Positions 40,500-51,556 of a stretch of DNA of 64,000 nucleotides are shown one piece after another (position 1 is the stretch's first letter; each line of letters opens with the position of its first letter). The stretch is from Botryococcus braunii (taxonomy: Eukaryota; Chlorophyta; Trebouxiophyceae). The position numbers were made by a program, and so were the translations under genes. The stretch lies in NCBI GenBank assembly GCA_002005505.1, contig KV908648.1, positions 86,710 through 150,709 on the forward strand, written 5' to 3'. The notes beneath the pieces are model-generated. The model was not told the origin of the DNA and searched no databases. It saw only the letters and a program-made list of their open reading frames with translations.

Positions 40500-42785
40500 T
40501 CAAACGGCCGTCTCGCCCCACTTTGGCGGGCCCAACTCCTGGTGACGGTGGTAGGCGTTGATGGTGTCCTTTGCGTGGTCGAACATGTCCAAGGGCTCCC
40601 AGTCGTCTCCGACGTCGTAACCTGACCACAGTACCCAGTACTGGTAGGCTGGGGTACCGTCCGGGAAGTGGAGGGCCCGGTTCCCCTTCATCAAGGGACG
40701 GTGACCGAGGATGCCGTCCACGACGTACTCGGCATTCTCCGTGCCGTCATCGCCCTTGACCATGCGTGGTCCCGGCTGGTATTTGTAAATGCTGAGGCGG
40801 TCTGGGTTACGTGGCCCCTTGTAGAGGTCCACATATTCCACGTTTATGCGTGGGTGAAACTTCAGGGCGGCGGGGACGTCCAGCTCAACAGAGTTGGGAT
40901 GGACGGCAGTGACCCGGAAGGGTCCAATCCGGCGCCTGGCAAGCTTTATGTACTTCTGCGACGTCAGGGCGGCTGGGAACTTCGTCCGAAGGAGAACAAA
41001 GTCCCCCTCCTTATAGATCACAGCCCGGCGGTGGCGGTTCGCCTGGGCCGCCTGCCGCTCCTGAGCTGCAGCCAAAAACTTCCGTGCAAGAGTAAGGGAG
41101 TCTTGCATCTTCCGGAGGAAAAGATCTGCCCGATCTGCTTTCCCCCCCTCCATGTGTCCCATAGCAAATGGAATGTTTGGATCCTGTCCATATGTCAAGC
41201 GGAACGGTGTGGTGTTGATCGAGGCTTGCCATGTATTGTTATAGGCAAACTCTGCAACAGCCAGATGGTTTTCCCATTCTTTAGGCTTATCCCAAACATA
41301 ATGTTTGAGGTAGTCCTCAAGAATCCTGTTAACCCGTTCCGTTTGTCCGTCAGATTGTGGGTGATAGGCTGTAGACCGTGCAGGTTTGCAGCCTGTTAAA
41401 TTTAGGAGTATATCCATAAATTTACTCACAAACTTAGGATCCCTATCCGACACAAGTTCCTCTGGAAATCCGTGGTATCTCCAGACTTTATCCCTTAGCA
41501 AAACTGCGACATCATATGAGTCAGCTTTTGTGGTGGTGGGCACAAAGTGAGCACACTTACTTAACCGGTCCACCACAACCCATATGGCATCATTCCCGTT
41601 TGCACTCCGTGGCAACCCCGTTATGAAATCCATGGAAATGCTTTGCCATTTCCTAGTCGGGATTTGCAAGGGGTGAAGGAGGCCTGCGGGCAACTTATTT
41701 GAAGCTTTGACCCTTTGACAAGAATCACAGTAGGCAACATATTCCCGCACGTCCTCTGTCATTCCCGGCCACCACCATTCCCGTTTCACCAGTTCATACA
41801 TCTTGGCAAAACCAGGGTGTCCCACATACAAAGGTTCATGCAATGCCTTGAGTATATCTTGTCTTAGGTTTCTCCCCACGACTCCTTCCCCATCCTTCAC
41901 CTCATAATGCCCTGGGACATACTTCCGTCCCTCCTTCCCATATTCCCATATCCCATTCCTGAAATGCACCTTCCTTCTGTTCGACCTCTTTCCCAACCAC
42001 TCATCATCCATGTAAGCCCTCTTTACTAACTCCAGGAAGGGTTCACACGTGTCAAGCTGCTGGGTGACTCCGCTCGGGCGGGCCCTCCCGCCGGAGTCCA
42101 TTGCGACCCGGGGCTTGACACTCCTGAGCTCGGGCTCCGCTGGCTCGACGTTGCGTCGGAGCTGCCTGGCCGCGAGGATTGGGACCCTGGACAAGGCATC
42201 TGCGACGTTAGTCTTGCCTGGCTCCCAAACCCAGAGTATGTCAAACTCCTGCAATCGCTCAGCCCACCTAGCTCTTCTCGGGCTAAGTCCTGCCTGTTGT
42301 TGCAAAAAGGTATTACACTTATGGTCAGTGGTTACGGTGACTGGTTTTCCTAACACATAACATCTCCATTCCTGTAGAGCATACACTACAGCCAGCAATT
42401 CCCTTTCCGTAGCAGAATAGTTACGCTCTGCACTATTCAACTTTTTGCTATAGTATGCTACTACTTTCCCGTCCTGCATGAGAACTGCTCCCACCCCAAA
42501 ATCACTTGCATCACATGTCACTTGGAATGGTTTCCGAAGATCAGGTAGTGATAAGATAGGGGTTTCTACCAAAGCAGTCTTCAATGCTGAAAAAGATTCC
42601 TCCTGTTCCAATTCCCATTCCCATGCCCTCTTGCTGCTTGACAACTTTGTCAAGGGAGCAGCGATGGCACTGAAGTCCCTGATAAACTTCCTGAAGTAGT
42701 TTGCAAGGCCCAGAAACCTACGGACATCAGTGGTGTTTTTGGGTACGGGCCATTCCTTGACTACTTCCACCTTTTGTGGGTCCAC
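40500..42785 (-). CDS. gypsy pol, second part: RNase H, integrase, chromodomain (gyp-3)
   Basis: A 761-residue frame. It begins with the RT connection (VRRFLGLANYFRKFI). RNase H has D92, E129 and D154. Integrase has a zinc domain with H316, H323, C353 and C356, and the DDE triad at about D386 (SMDFITG), D447 (VSDRDPKF) and E483 (DGQTERVNR). GPY/F (RRIGPFRV) and a chromodomain at about residues 675-745 (YQYWVLWSGYDVGDDWEPLD) follow. All catalytic residues named are present and no stop interrupts the frame. It follows the RT frame (42788-44605) after a one-base loss. Order RT-RNase H-IN-chromodomain places it among chromoviruses. Confidence 0.95.
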   Translation of the reverse strand: MDPQKVEVVKEWPVPKNTTDVRRFLGLANYFRKFIRDFSAIAAPLTKLSSSKRAWEWELEQEESFSALKTALVETPILSLPDLRKPFQVTCDASDFGVGAVLMQDGKVVAYYSKKLNSAERNYSATERELLAVVYALQEWRCYVLGKPVTVTTDHKCNTFLQQQAGLSPRRARWAERLQEFDILWVWEPGKTNVADALSRVPILAARQLRRNVEPAEPELRSVKPRVAMDSGGRARPSGVTQQLDTCEPFLELVKRAYMDDEWLGKRSNRRKVHFRNGIWEYGKEGRKYVPGHYEVKDGEGVVGRNLRQDILKALHEPLYVGHPGFAKMYELVKREWWWPGMTEDVREYVAYCDSCQRVKASNKLPAGLLHPLQIPTRKWQSISMDFITGLPRSANGNDAIWVVVDRLSKCAHFVPTTTKADSYDVAVLLRDKVWRYHGFPEELVSDRDPKFVSKFMDILLNLTGCKPARSTAYHPQSDGQTERVNRILEDYLKHYVWDKPKEWENHLAVAEFAYNNTWQASINTTPFRLTYGQDPNIPFAMGHMEGGKADRADLFLRKMQDSLTLARKFLAAAQERQAAQANRHRRAVIYKEGDFVLLRTKFPAALTSQKYIKLARRRIGPFRVTAVHPNSVELDVPAALKFHPRINVEYVDLYKGPRNPDRLSIYKYQPGPRMVKGDDGTENAEYVVDGILGHRPLMKGNRALHFPDGTPAYQYWVLWSGYDVGDDWEPLDMFDHAKDTINAYHRHQELGPPKWGETAV

Positions 42786-42787
42786 CT

Positions 42788-44605
42788 TTAATCCATCCCT
42801 TCCAATGATGGCCCCAAGTATCGAAGTTCAGAACGCATGAACTCACACTTGGGTAGCTTGGCAAAGAGTTGCTTCTCTCGCAAGCGAGCGAAGACTTTTT
42901 CCAAATGGACATAATGCATGTTTTCATCCTTGCTGAAAATGAGCACATCATCCAAATAGACAACGACAAATCCCTCCCGAATGAAATCATGGAAGATTTC
43001 ATTCATCAGCCGCTGAAAAGTGGCCGGAGCATTCGTTAAACCAAAGGGGAGCACCAGAAACTCGTACAACCCAAATGGTGTTCTAAAGGCTGTCTTTGGG
43101 ATATCTTCTTCTTTAAGCCGGACCTGATGGTATCCGCTCAATAAATCCAGGCTTGAGAAGACCTTTGCTCCTTTGAGCCTATCAAGCAAATCATCAATCC
43201 GGGGCAAGGGGTACCTATCCGGAATGGTAATCTGGTTGACAGCTCTATAATCAATTACCATCCTATAAGTTCCTTCCTTCTTTTTAACAAAAAGAACAGG
43301 AGATGCATAAGGTGAGTGACTGGGCCGGATGTGCCCTAATGCGAGAAGCTCATCCGTTGTATTAGTACACTCTTCCATTTCTAGAGAAGATAAACGATAA
43401 GCAGGCTTATTAGGAGGTACAGAGCCACGTTGTATCCTGATGGTGTGATACACCTGTCTATGCGGTGGCAATCCTGGCAAACCTTGAGGAAACAAATCAC
43501 TGTACTCCCTAAGGAGCACCCCCAATTGTTCCGGTTTGCCCTTCAACACCTCCTCCAGTCCCAAGGATCCCGTGAGCTTACCCGACGACGACGTTGGCTT
43601 CTCCTCCTCCCCCTCCATTATTCCCTCTTCCTCCCCCTCCACTAGGGGTTCCGAGAATAATTCCGGGACCGGCCCGCCCTGGGTACCCGGTCCCCTGGAG
43701 TTGGTTGATGAGGTGCCTGATTCGTCGTCGGAGGGATCGAGCCCGTTTTCCTCCAGGGATGACTCCTGCTCATCCCATGCATACTCTTCAGGTCTCATGA
43801 CAACATTCAACAGACAAAGTCTCCATTGATCTACTTTGTTCTTCCCCTTCCTCGCTATGTTCATACCCCATTGCAACGTGCAGGGTAAGACTTTCTTGTG
43901 AGGGTCCAACGTTACCCATTTCCCTTGATGTTTTATTTGTGCCTTTCCAACCCCAACACTGACTGTGGCCTCCCATAGAGACATCCAGTCTTGTCCCAGA
44001 ATGAGGTCCACCCCCTCCATAATAGAATCACATACAAAGAAAGTATGGCGGGTGACTACCGAAGGGGTGAACCTAACACTAAGGTCAACCTTCCCCTTGG
44101 TTTCAGACAAGGACCCATCTGCAAGGACTACTGTTGTTGCTTCCTTGTGATACCTAAGCCCTTGTAGTACTTTGCCTCGGACAAAAGAATGGGTAGCCCC
44201 AGTGTCCATGAGTGCACGAAACTCCATGCCTCGAACAGTAACGGCAAAAGTCAGGTTGAGTGGTGAGAGATGTCCCACATGCCCTACATGACAAGATGGT
44301 TGTGGCATGACACATGCAAGCACAAATGAAAAAGGAAATATTCCTGCCTTGCCCGAGAACATAAATTGTTCTCCCCTACATCCCCGAGCAAGAACTTTTA
44401 GTTTGGCCTTTGTCCTGTACTCTAAGAAACACCTCCTGCTTTTCCAGACTTTTTGGCTAATAACAAAGCAGGCACCAAGGCTGGGATCATGTTTTCTCTT
44501 TGCAAAGAAATCATGCAAGCAAGCCTCTGCACAATTTTTCTTAGGTACTACCAACTCAAAGGGTTCAGAGAGTGAAGACAAATAGGCCAAACAATGGGGA
44601 TCCAT
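42788..44605 (-). CDS. gypsy pol, first part: protease and reverse transcriptase (gyp-3)
   Basis: A 605-residue frame. It carries the retropepsin motif [11 protein letters not shown] (DTG at 133-135) and [10 protein letters not shown], then RT blocks [70 protein letters not shown] and the catalytic YLDD at about 550-553. It ends at a TAA just after RYLG. Comparing with the expected [15 protein letters not shown], the frame returns if one G is added to the G-run at about 42820, so a single-base deletion (or assembly error) separates it from the next part. It starts 12 bases beyond the gag stop, in another frame. Confidence 0.93.
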   Translation of the reverse strand: MDPHCLAYLSSLSEPFELVVPKKNCAEACLHDFFAKRKHDPSLGACFVISQKVWKSRRCFLEYRTKAKLKVLARGCRGEQFMFSGKAGIFPFSFVLACVMPQPSCHVGHVGHLSPLNLTFAVTVRGMEFRALMDTGATHSFVRGKVLQGLRYHKEATTVVLADGSLSETKGKVDLSVRFTPSVVTRHTFFVCDSIMEGVDLILGQDWMSLWEATVSVGVGKAQIKHQGKWVTLDPHKKVLPCTLQWGMNIARKGKNKVDQWRLCLLNVVMRPEEYAWDEQESSLEENGLDPSDDESGTSSTNSRGPGTQGGPVPELFSEPLVEGEEEGIMEGEEEKPTSSSGKLTGSLGLEEVLKGKPEQLGVLLREYSDLFPQGLPGLPPHRQVYHTIRIQRGSVPPNKPAYRLSSLEMEECTNTTDELLALGHIRPSHSPYASPVLFVKKKEGTYRMVIDYRAVNQITIPDRYPLPRIDDLLDRLKGAKVFSSLDLLSGYHQVRLKEEDIPKTAFRTPFGLYEFLVLPFGLTNAPATFQRLMNEIFHDFIREGFVVVYLDDVLIFSKDENMHYVHLEKVFARLREKQLFAKLPKCEFMRSELRYLGPSLEGMD

Positions 44606-44617
44606 GACCCTTGCGAG

Positions 44618-45877
44618 TCAAGTTTTGGGTTTCCCCTTCCCTCTCCCCTTCCACTTCCCTCTTCCCTTTCCTTTCCCTTGCCAATTACCTTGCCCTCCTT
44701 GAGGTGGTGGAAGCCCTCCTTGCACTGGTGCCACCACTGGTGGGGCCTGTGGTGCAGAGGGAAAGTAACCCGGTTGAAAAACTGGTGGTTGGAACCCTCC
44801 CGCTTTAGCTTTAGCAGCCAACCACTCCCTTTTCAACTGACATTGCCATGCTTCATGGCCCAACTGTTTGCAAAAGTAACACTCCCTATTAGCGGGGATG
44901 ACCTTCCGAGAGTCTAATTTTCCCTTCCCTGGTGCACCAGGGGGTCCTCCAACAGCTCCCCAGAAGGGTGGTGACCCTTGAACTTCCTCTGGGATATGAG
45001 CTGCACCAAGATTGGTGTGGAAGTTTGATAGTGTCCTCCTCTTGGGGGGACCTCCCTGTGCATCCCCATGGGCACTCTTGAAACCACCTTCATACTTGAC
45101 CACAAAGGAGCACAAGTCATCCAGGTCTGTGAAGGGTTTCCCCGTCCCGGGGTTGATGGTACTGGCCAATCTTAACTGCACATTAAGACCCTTCATGAAT
45201 AAGTGCAACTTATCCTGCTCTACCATTTCATATTCCACCTCAATATCCGAAAGCAAAGCAACAAATCTTTCAATGTACCTCTCCACACTTTCATTCCCTT
45301 GGTATACTTTGTCAAGCTTTTGTCTTGCTATTGCTACTGTGTCAGTGGCATCATATCTTTTGGACATAAAAGCTTTAAAGTCTTCCCACTCTATGGCATC
45401 TTCCTCTCCTCCCTCTTTTTACCACTTACGCACAAAAGCATCCCACACTTTAAGAGGTCTTTCTTCCAAGTGTTGAACTGCCAAAGCAACCCACTTAGCA
45501 TCAGGCACGTTTGTGAGTTTAGCATATGATGCCAATCTCCGTGCAAAAAACATAAAACTTCCACGTTTTCCGTTAAAGAGAGGAGGGGCAGCACGCACTT
45601 GCACCGGTTTGAGGATCGGTGCTTGGGCCTCAGCCTGCCGAGCCTCCAACTTTTGTTCGACTAACGTGTTAATGTATTCTTCAATTTCATCCTTTGACAA
45701 GGGGCGTTTCTTCCTTTTGCCTTCCGATCCCTCGGTTGTAGGGGCGATCGGGTTCATGGAATCGACGTCCTCCTCTAACAAATCCGTAACCTCGAAGCCT
45801 TCCCGCAAAGAACCTTCCAAAAGGCTTCGGTCGTCCTCAGAAAGGTTTTTAAACCTATCTGATGTCACCGAGCTCAT
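44618..45877 (-). pseudogene. gypsy Gag of gyp-3 with one in-frame stop
   Basis: The frame opens MSSVTSDRFKNLSEDDRSLL at 45877, about 100 bp after the primer site. It has an acidic N-terminus, a basic patch (KRKKRPLSKDE) and a capsid region (FMFFARRLASYAKLTNVPDAKWVALAVQHL, then SKRYDATDTVAIARQKL). It ends with a zinc knuckle CYFCKQLGHEAWQC and a Gly/Lys-rich tail. A TAA at 45419-45421 after FVRKW is the only break; the same frame continues for another 267 codons. Full length would be about 419 residues. The stop may be a real mutation, a readthrough site or a sequencing error. Confidence 0.9.
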
Positions 45878-45983
45878 CTACGAGGGGCATCCCAAAGTTA
45901 GATCCTTGCATCGGCATCTGCCAACTTCCAACAACTTGATCGAAAACCCCAAAGGATTGATAACGGCTTTCGCCGATACCAAA

Positions 45984-46462
45984 TGTAATAACTCAGCGGA
46001 ATTTATAAGGAAGTAAGGCAGGAGGGGAGCAAGGAACGAGGCGCGACACGAGGTCCGTCACTTGGGGCAAGCAAGCGTTTACAAGAACCACCCCACCACA
46101 CAGCTTACCCTTGTGGTTTCTCCAGTTCTGTCCTCTCGTGTTAATCTACTCGGCACGCGGGTTCCTAGCCAAGGGGACGCCTATGATTCGGACTCGGCCC
46201 ATGTACGACTTCTGTCCCTCTATCCTTCGTGAGAGCTCTAGATCGTCCACTCGCTGGCGTGCTAACGGTGACAACTATTGTCATCAAACACACGCAATGA
46301 CGGAGTGCCAACTATGCATGGCGTAAGCAACCATCACCGACGGAAGGTGCTACTCTCGTTCGAGCGGCTAACCACGTGGCTCCCACGGGCGTGCAGTATG
46401 GCGCCAAAGGGCGTCTCCCGCAAATGTCCCGAAATGCTCGGAAATCCTCGAATTCCGTTACA
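45984..46462 (-). repeat. gyp-3 5' LTR
   Basis: 479 bp, identical to the other LTR except for one noticed substitution. Primer site TGGTATCGGCG begins at 45981 on the minus strand. Confidence 0.95.
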
Positions 46463-47540
46463 CTCAGACTCTGGAGGATAGGTGCCTAAAATCCCAGAAG
46501 TACGTATTTGCCCTTGCAAGGGGCGACAAACATCAGGTCATGAGCTCTCGAAGGACCCTTGAATGGGCCTAAAATTGATCATTGAGGCTCCGCAATCAAC
46601 CTTGGGATGCCACATCGGCCCTTGGGGTTGCAAAATCTGGGCTCGAGGGCACAGAAGAAGCTGCACACGAGAGGCTGCACCTGCAAGAGGATAGCTACAG
46701 GCAGCTTTGCTGCACTTATCACTTCTCGACTCCCAATACCATTGACGCGAGCGCTTGGAACAAGAATTGTCATTTACAAGGCTCTGTATATACTTCTACT
46801 ATATAAACTTCCACACTTTCCATAACACATCAACTAGTACACAACTCCTGCTACTTTTGCACCCAGCATCAACTTCTTCAATTCAGTGCTTCAGATTTGC
46901 TTTTACATGACAGTTTAACTGTGCTCAACTGCTCAACGTCAGGCAGCACAGTTAAACTATATGTACAGCTTAAAACTCATCCCTGATCATGTAGCGTTCA
47001 CAAATAGCCACTATGGCCGTAAAAATGCTGCGTGCCTTCCATTCCATTCTCAACATGTGCAGCACAAAAAAGGCTGCAGCTGCAAGCATGGTATGTTTGG
47101 AAGCAAGAGCTGAAATGATAAATTGCAAGCCAGTCTTCATACTTCAACAGCGCTGGTGTCATTACCAATGTTCCGTACGGGTTGAAAGATGCTGAGTTCA
47201 AAGCTACATCCCAAACAACTTTACAAACCACCAGACAAGTTACTGTATGGCACAAACCAAACATGATCAGGTGGAGGTGCACATGCACGTGCATCAGCTG
47301 CAGGCTTAGGACCTCTGTGCATGGCAAAAATGGCTTTGCCTTGCATGTCATTGAACATAATAGGATAGGACTTGTACCGTACATCATTCTTCAAATCAGC
47401 TCTCCACAATGTGCCTGATGCTGTGGGCACTCTCCTTACTCTGATAAGACGAGCAATGGCCAGCCTTAGCGGCTGCACGTCATCCAAACGTGCCTCTGGA
47501 GGTGCGGTCTGGCTTGGGCTGACTTTCAAGAAAAAGCTTA
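46463..47540. other. Mostly unique sequence right of gyp-3, with a possible broken gene
   Basis: No repeat family of this window is seen. On the minus strand, 47529-47230 translates to a plausible protein segment (VPTASGTLWRADLKNDVRYK, HVWFVPYSNLSGG). After a one-base shift it continues as KVVWDVALNSASFNPYGTLV and PALLKYEDWLAIYHF to about 47090. The composition looks protein-like and the shift suggests a pseudogene or a missed intron. I do not recognise the family. Confidence 0.35.
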
Positions 47541-47542
47541 AT

Positions 47543-47597
47543 TAACGACCTGTTTGCATGTTTACAGGTGATGCCGAATGCCCATAGCCTAACAGGA
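47543..47597 (+). repeat. cop-1b LTR end fragment
   Basis: TTAACGACCTGTTTGCATG... through TTTACAGGTGATGCC to CCTAACA matches the last 55 bp of the cop-1b LTR. Confidence 0.75.
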
Positions 47598-47944
47598 GGA
47601 CATTCAAGACCTCCTGATTGTACCTGTACAGTGTTTGTTTTTGCTAGAAGACAATTGCCCTTTCACTATTTGTTGACAATTAGCAATTGAGGACAATGGC
47701 ATGTGATGTTGCAAGACTTAATTAATAAGTGGTGGACTTAAGACCAGGAGTTAAGTCATGCTACACTTGATTTATGCAAAGATTTGAACCTAGGAAAATT
47801 GAAGGTCATGCTGAACTCTGGTTTATTTGGGCAATTCAAGCATTCGAGGTGAATGCAGTACTGCTACAATGCTGCATATATCGTGCGTTGAATTGAGCCA
47901 CCGGTCTTTTGCAAAAAGGACCATGTAACTTTTTAGCTCGCTAC
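47598..47944. other. Unassigned sequence between two LTR fragments
   Basis: About 350 bp, AT-rich, without an ORF or a recognised repeat. Confidence 0.5.
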
Positions 47945-48179
47945 ACTCGTTTTAGCCGTCAGGAGCTTATCGGTGGTTGTTTGTTGATCGTAATGCTCAG
48001 TGTCAGATCATAGTGTAACGAACTGGTCTGGAAAGATGCTGGGCATTCTTGATGCTAGTCTTGTCCATTGAGTTGCTTGTGCAATATAGCAGACAGTCAT
48101 CCGGACTGGAGCTTGAGGCACCTACTTTAACGACCTGTCTGCATGTTTACAGAATACGCCGAATGCCCATAACCTAACA
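47945..48179 (+). repeat. cop-1b-like LTR 3' fragment
   Basis: From TTTTAGCCGTCAGGAGC through the second internal repeat (GCATGTTTACAG followed by AATACGCCGAATGCCC) to CCTAACA. U3 and the first repeat are missing, and no primer site follows. Confidence 0.8.
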
Positions 48180-48800
48180 CAAACATATTAGGGCCGTGCT
48201 GTGTAAGTGCCTATCAAGGGCCTGGCGGCGTTACCTTGGCTTCCACGACAACTGAGCCGGTGCATGTGAGTTTATCTTCGTTAGAACCTTGTACGTCTGC
48301 TAGACCGTCACCTACTGAACCCCACTTCCGAGATGATTGAACGAAAGCCACCTACGCAGCTGCGGCGCCATCGGAAAACATCCGTCCATGACGCACGGCA
48401 TGACGGCCGCGAGGGGGATTATATTTAGAACCGGGGAAAGCTGCACGCCGTGTGGGCTCCGATGACGGTCGATCAACGAGAGTTGTGACCTTGGGAAAAC
48501 CCATTTTGTTCTGCCACGGCAGGTCACTCACAGCAGTTTTTGATTCCAAAGTAGTATTTAGTGAAGTAAGCAAGTTACACACTTGGCGGCTGCAAGCAGT
48601 TTCATTGCTGAACTGGTCGAACAAAGCTGGCACCTCGACCGGCAGGCGCTTGCACAAAATTGCACCGGTCAGTAAAGGAGAATCGGACGACCTTGATCAG
48701 CTTGTATGAAAATAAGAGTGGCTTTGATGGATCGGTGAAGGGGTCTCAGCATTGTCAACGACCCGCATTCTAGCACGAACTCCACCAGAACACTACCGCC
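48180..48800. other. Unique sequence upstream of the spliced gene
   Basis: The minus-strand frame 48657-48352 (101 codons, ending RHAVRHGRMFSDGAAAA) is protein-like in composition and could be an exon of a divergent gene. It overlaps a forward frame (48452-48709), and neither has a known motif. Confidence 0.3.
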
Positions 48801-51556
48801 ATGACAGTTCCAGGCTTCCGGTTGCAACCGGGCAGCCTGCTCCGATCCAATGCTTCAACGTACATTTTGAAGTCTCGTAGCCTTTTTGGGACGTCAGGAA
48901 AGAGTGCCATTTCCAGGTGAGTGAGAAATTTGAGCAATGAAGCGTCTTGGGTTTGAAGTACCAAACTCGTTAGTGCGCACAATCAAGCCTGTCACGTTGA
49001 ACTACTGGGAAACATCAGATATCGAACCAGAAAGGATTAAGATTACAGCAGAGTGCTTTGTTGAGGGAATTTTGCTTTTGCCGGTGTACGGACCGCGCAA
49101 AGAGCTGAGGCCAGAAAGCTGAGGGACTTCTAAATGATTGCTTATGCTACTGAAACTCATTAAGTGTTATCGGGGATAAGGCCAAGAGTTTGTCCTACAC
49201 ATTCTATGAAAGACGAGACGTCAAGCATCGAGGCGGCAGGCGTTGCGTCTCAAAAAGTACATGAAAATATGGAGTTGTTGGAGCTGCTGGATGTCACACC
49301 ACCCTACTTCGCCCTGCAAGATCTGAGGACAACAGATATGGTGCGTGTATGAGCAGATCATAACTCCCGAAAATACATTCGAAGGTCTGCGTCTCGGACT
49401 TTCGAGCAGCTTAGTCGGGTGCCTGTGCAGGCGGCCACTGCCAGGGTAGTGCGAGAATCCAACCTTCGGGGAGAGAAGAGGAGTGTACTTTCCTGTCAGG
49501 AATTGTGCAGGTGAGCTGTTCCTGAGTCTTACCAGTCCCCTCAAAATAAGGAGAACTGTGGAGTGAGCAAGTTTAAAAGCTTTCATGCTTGAGAATCTCC
49601 TCTGAGGTGATGATGTCTAATCAAGTCAAATACTAACCAACTCACACGCCTGAAGTAACTGGATTGTCTTGTAACCATCTCAGGTGACTTACATTTGTAC
49701 ATGTTGCAGGCATGCAGCAAACTTGGGAGTAGCTGCCGTTGCAGCAGTCAACCCCAATAAGCGGAAGACATATTGCTTGGCATATTATGGGCAACATAAA
49801 CTCATTCCATACACTGGTAAGCTCGCATATCTCTAAAGCAAATTCAGAGTAGCCCCCATGTGCTGGCAACACCTTGGGACTCGCCTAGCCTTGTCAAATA
49901 GCTTCAGATGTCCAGAACAATGGTAATTCTAATAACTGCTCTGGGGTCCTCTGCGCAATATATCTTATTCCAAAGCCATTATGTGGCTGAATCTGTTAGG
50001 ACATGGTTATCTTCGTTGTCTCACTTTTACTCATTGGCATCAGTGTTTAGAGGTTGGCTACGGCATCAGAACTTTTGCTGGCAACACATTTTTCTGCCGT
50101 GTAAATGACTATTTAAAGGGGAAGCAGCAAGCGCTCCTTGCAGACAAACCTATGGGAGCTTAGGAGCTTGCAAACAAATAATCAAGGGAAAGAAAACAAA
50201 AGGCTGCACCTGCAGGTGAAGATGCATTTCCGGACCTCAGTGATCAAAGAGAGGTAGCCATGACAGCAAATGTCAGAAGATTCTCAGGAACAACCGCCGC
50301 GGTAGACATTGAAGTTTTCACACCAAGCGTGCCTGGGGCTGCAAGTTTCAATCAGCTGTATGCTATTGTGTCGGTGAGTATTCAACCTGGATCTGCAGGG
50401 CAACAGGTCTAGCAGTGGATTGGGTACTGCTACAGTCATTTGATACAATGAACTATGTCCACATGCAGTTTTTTCCTAAGAAACAAGCTGCTTTATGTGG
50501 ATAAGACTCATTGTCAAGAGCAAAGAGCTCATGTGGTGGACCTGTGGTAGCACTTGCTTCACAAGCTAACCATGCTGCATGCTATTTGTTTTTACCCTTT
50601 TTTAAGCTCTGTTTTTGGATGGGAAAACTGTACCTTGCAACATAGCTCTGGAGGGAAGCCTTTCCCCCATTAGATCCAACAATATGGAGCGTGTGAGTGG
50701 TTTCAGGTGCGATACATGTTGGTACCGGAAGAAGAGTTTGAAGCACAAATGGCTGGAACACTGTCTCCAGAGGCTGTGGCAGATTATTTTGCGCATGCAC
50801 CCCTCGCTGGCATCTCTCCGTATGTTGACCCAGTCTACTTGGAGGACATTGCAGCGCCTGAGCCTGATGTCCGGATAGGACACATGTGCATTGACAACCC
50901 TTGCATGGTAAGGTTGTTTAAATTACATTTGTGTTAGTGAGGTCAACAACTTTCCTGTCACTGTGCTTGAGGTCAGCCATCTGTCATTCACTGTGTTGAA
51001 GGTCAACAACTTGCCATTCCCTGTGCTTAAGGTCTTCAACTTGCCATTCATTGTGCTAGCAACAGGAAAATGCCAGCAATTCGCATCACTTACGCCATGC
51101 TTGCATAATCTAGCAGTCTTCCAGTATCAGTCATAGAAATTTTACTGGTTGGTTTCAGCTCTCACATGAGCAATCGTCACATCAATCGGGGCAAGGGCAA
51201 ACTTGCCATTCTTGTTTGCATTGAAGTAGTCCTGGCTGTGTGTTTCAAGCAGGCATGTTCTTATATAATGCGTTGTTATGCATGAACTGCAGGTCAAGGG
51301 GCATCAGTTTGGGCTACCTGTTGCAGTCGTTGCTGGCAATGTATTTGACACCATCTCCCTCTTTGGACCATCACCAGATGAAAGCTTGGCTTTCACACTG
51401 GTGTCCGGCACACTGAAGTGCTCCCGAATGGTTCAACTAGGAGAGCGAGTGACAATCCGTACGGAAAGACCATCTCCACGGAAATTTCTGTCTGAAGTTT
51501 TGGATAAGGATGGGGCCAGCATCTGCCGATTCAACTTGGATGTTGCCATCCATTAG
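48801..51556 (+). CDS. Spliced cellular gene of unknown function, possibly hotdog-fold and organelle-targeted
   Basis: Exons with matching phases: 49226?-49340 (ending TTDM, donor GTGCGT), 49408 or 49431-49510 (ATARVVRESNLRGEKRSVLS), 49710-49816 (HAANLGVAAVAAVNPNKR), 50216-50373 (AMTANVRRFSGTTAAVDIEV), 50707-50907 (VRYMLVPEEEFEAQMAGTL), 51293-51556 (VKGHQFGLPVAVVAGNVFD to VAIH and TAG). Every acceptor is a CAG with a pyrimidine-rich lead, and donors are GTGAGC, GTAAGC, GTGAGT and GTAAGG. Codons split across junctions 49510/49710 and 49816/50216 are completed correctly. A candidate first exon at 48801-48917 (MTVPGFRLQPGSLLRSNAST, donor CAG|GTGAGT) is Arg/Ser-rich and free of acidic residues, like a plastid or mitochondrial transit peptide; its link to the next exon is unresolved. 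The segment SGTLKCSRMVQLGERVTIRT and the C-terminus recall hotdog thioesterases or dehydratases. That is a guess. No other gene in the window is undamaged and of host type. Confidence 0.65.

Larger units (their letters stand above)
38990..46462 (-). mobile_element. Ty3/gypsy chromovirus gyp-3, nearly complete
   Basis: 7473 bp with 479-bp LTRs (38990-39468 and 45984-46462) that differ at one position noticed (GCATTCC versus GAATTCC near the end). The target duplication is CTCAG (38985-38989 and 46463-46467). On the minus strand: primer site TGGTATCGGCG at 45981, gag, protease-RT, RNase H-integrase-chromodomain, a 1-kb untranslated tail, a GAGGAC-loop hairpin and a polypurine tract. Only one gag stop and one pol frameshift mar it, so it is young and is the likeliest kind of helper for gyp-2 and the TRIMs. 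Confidence 0.95.
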
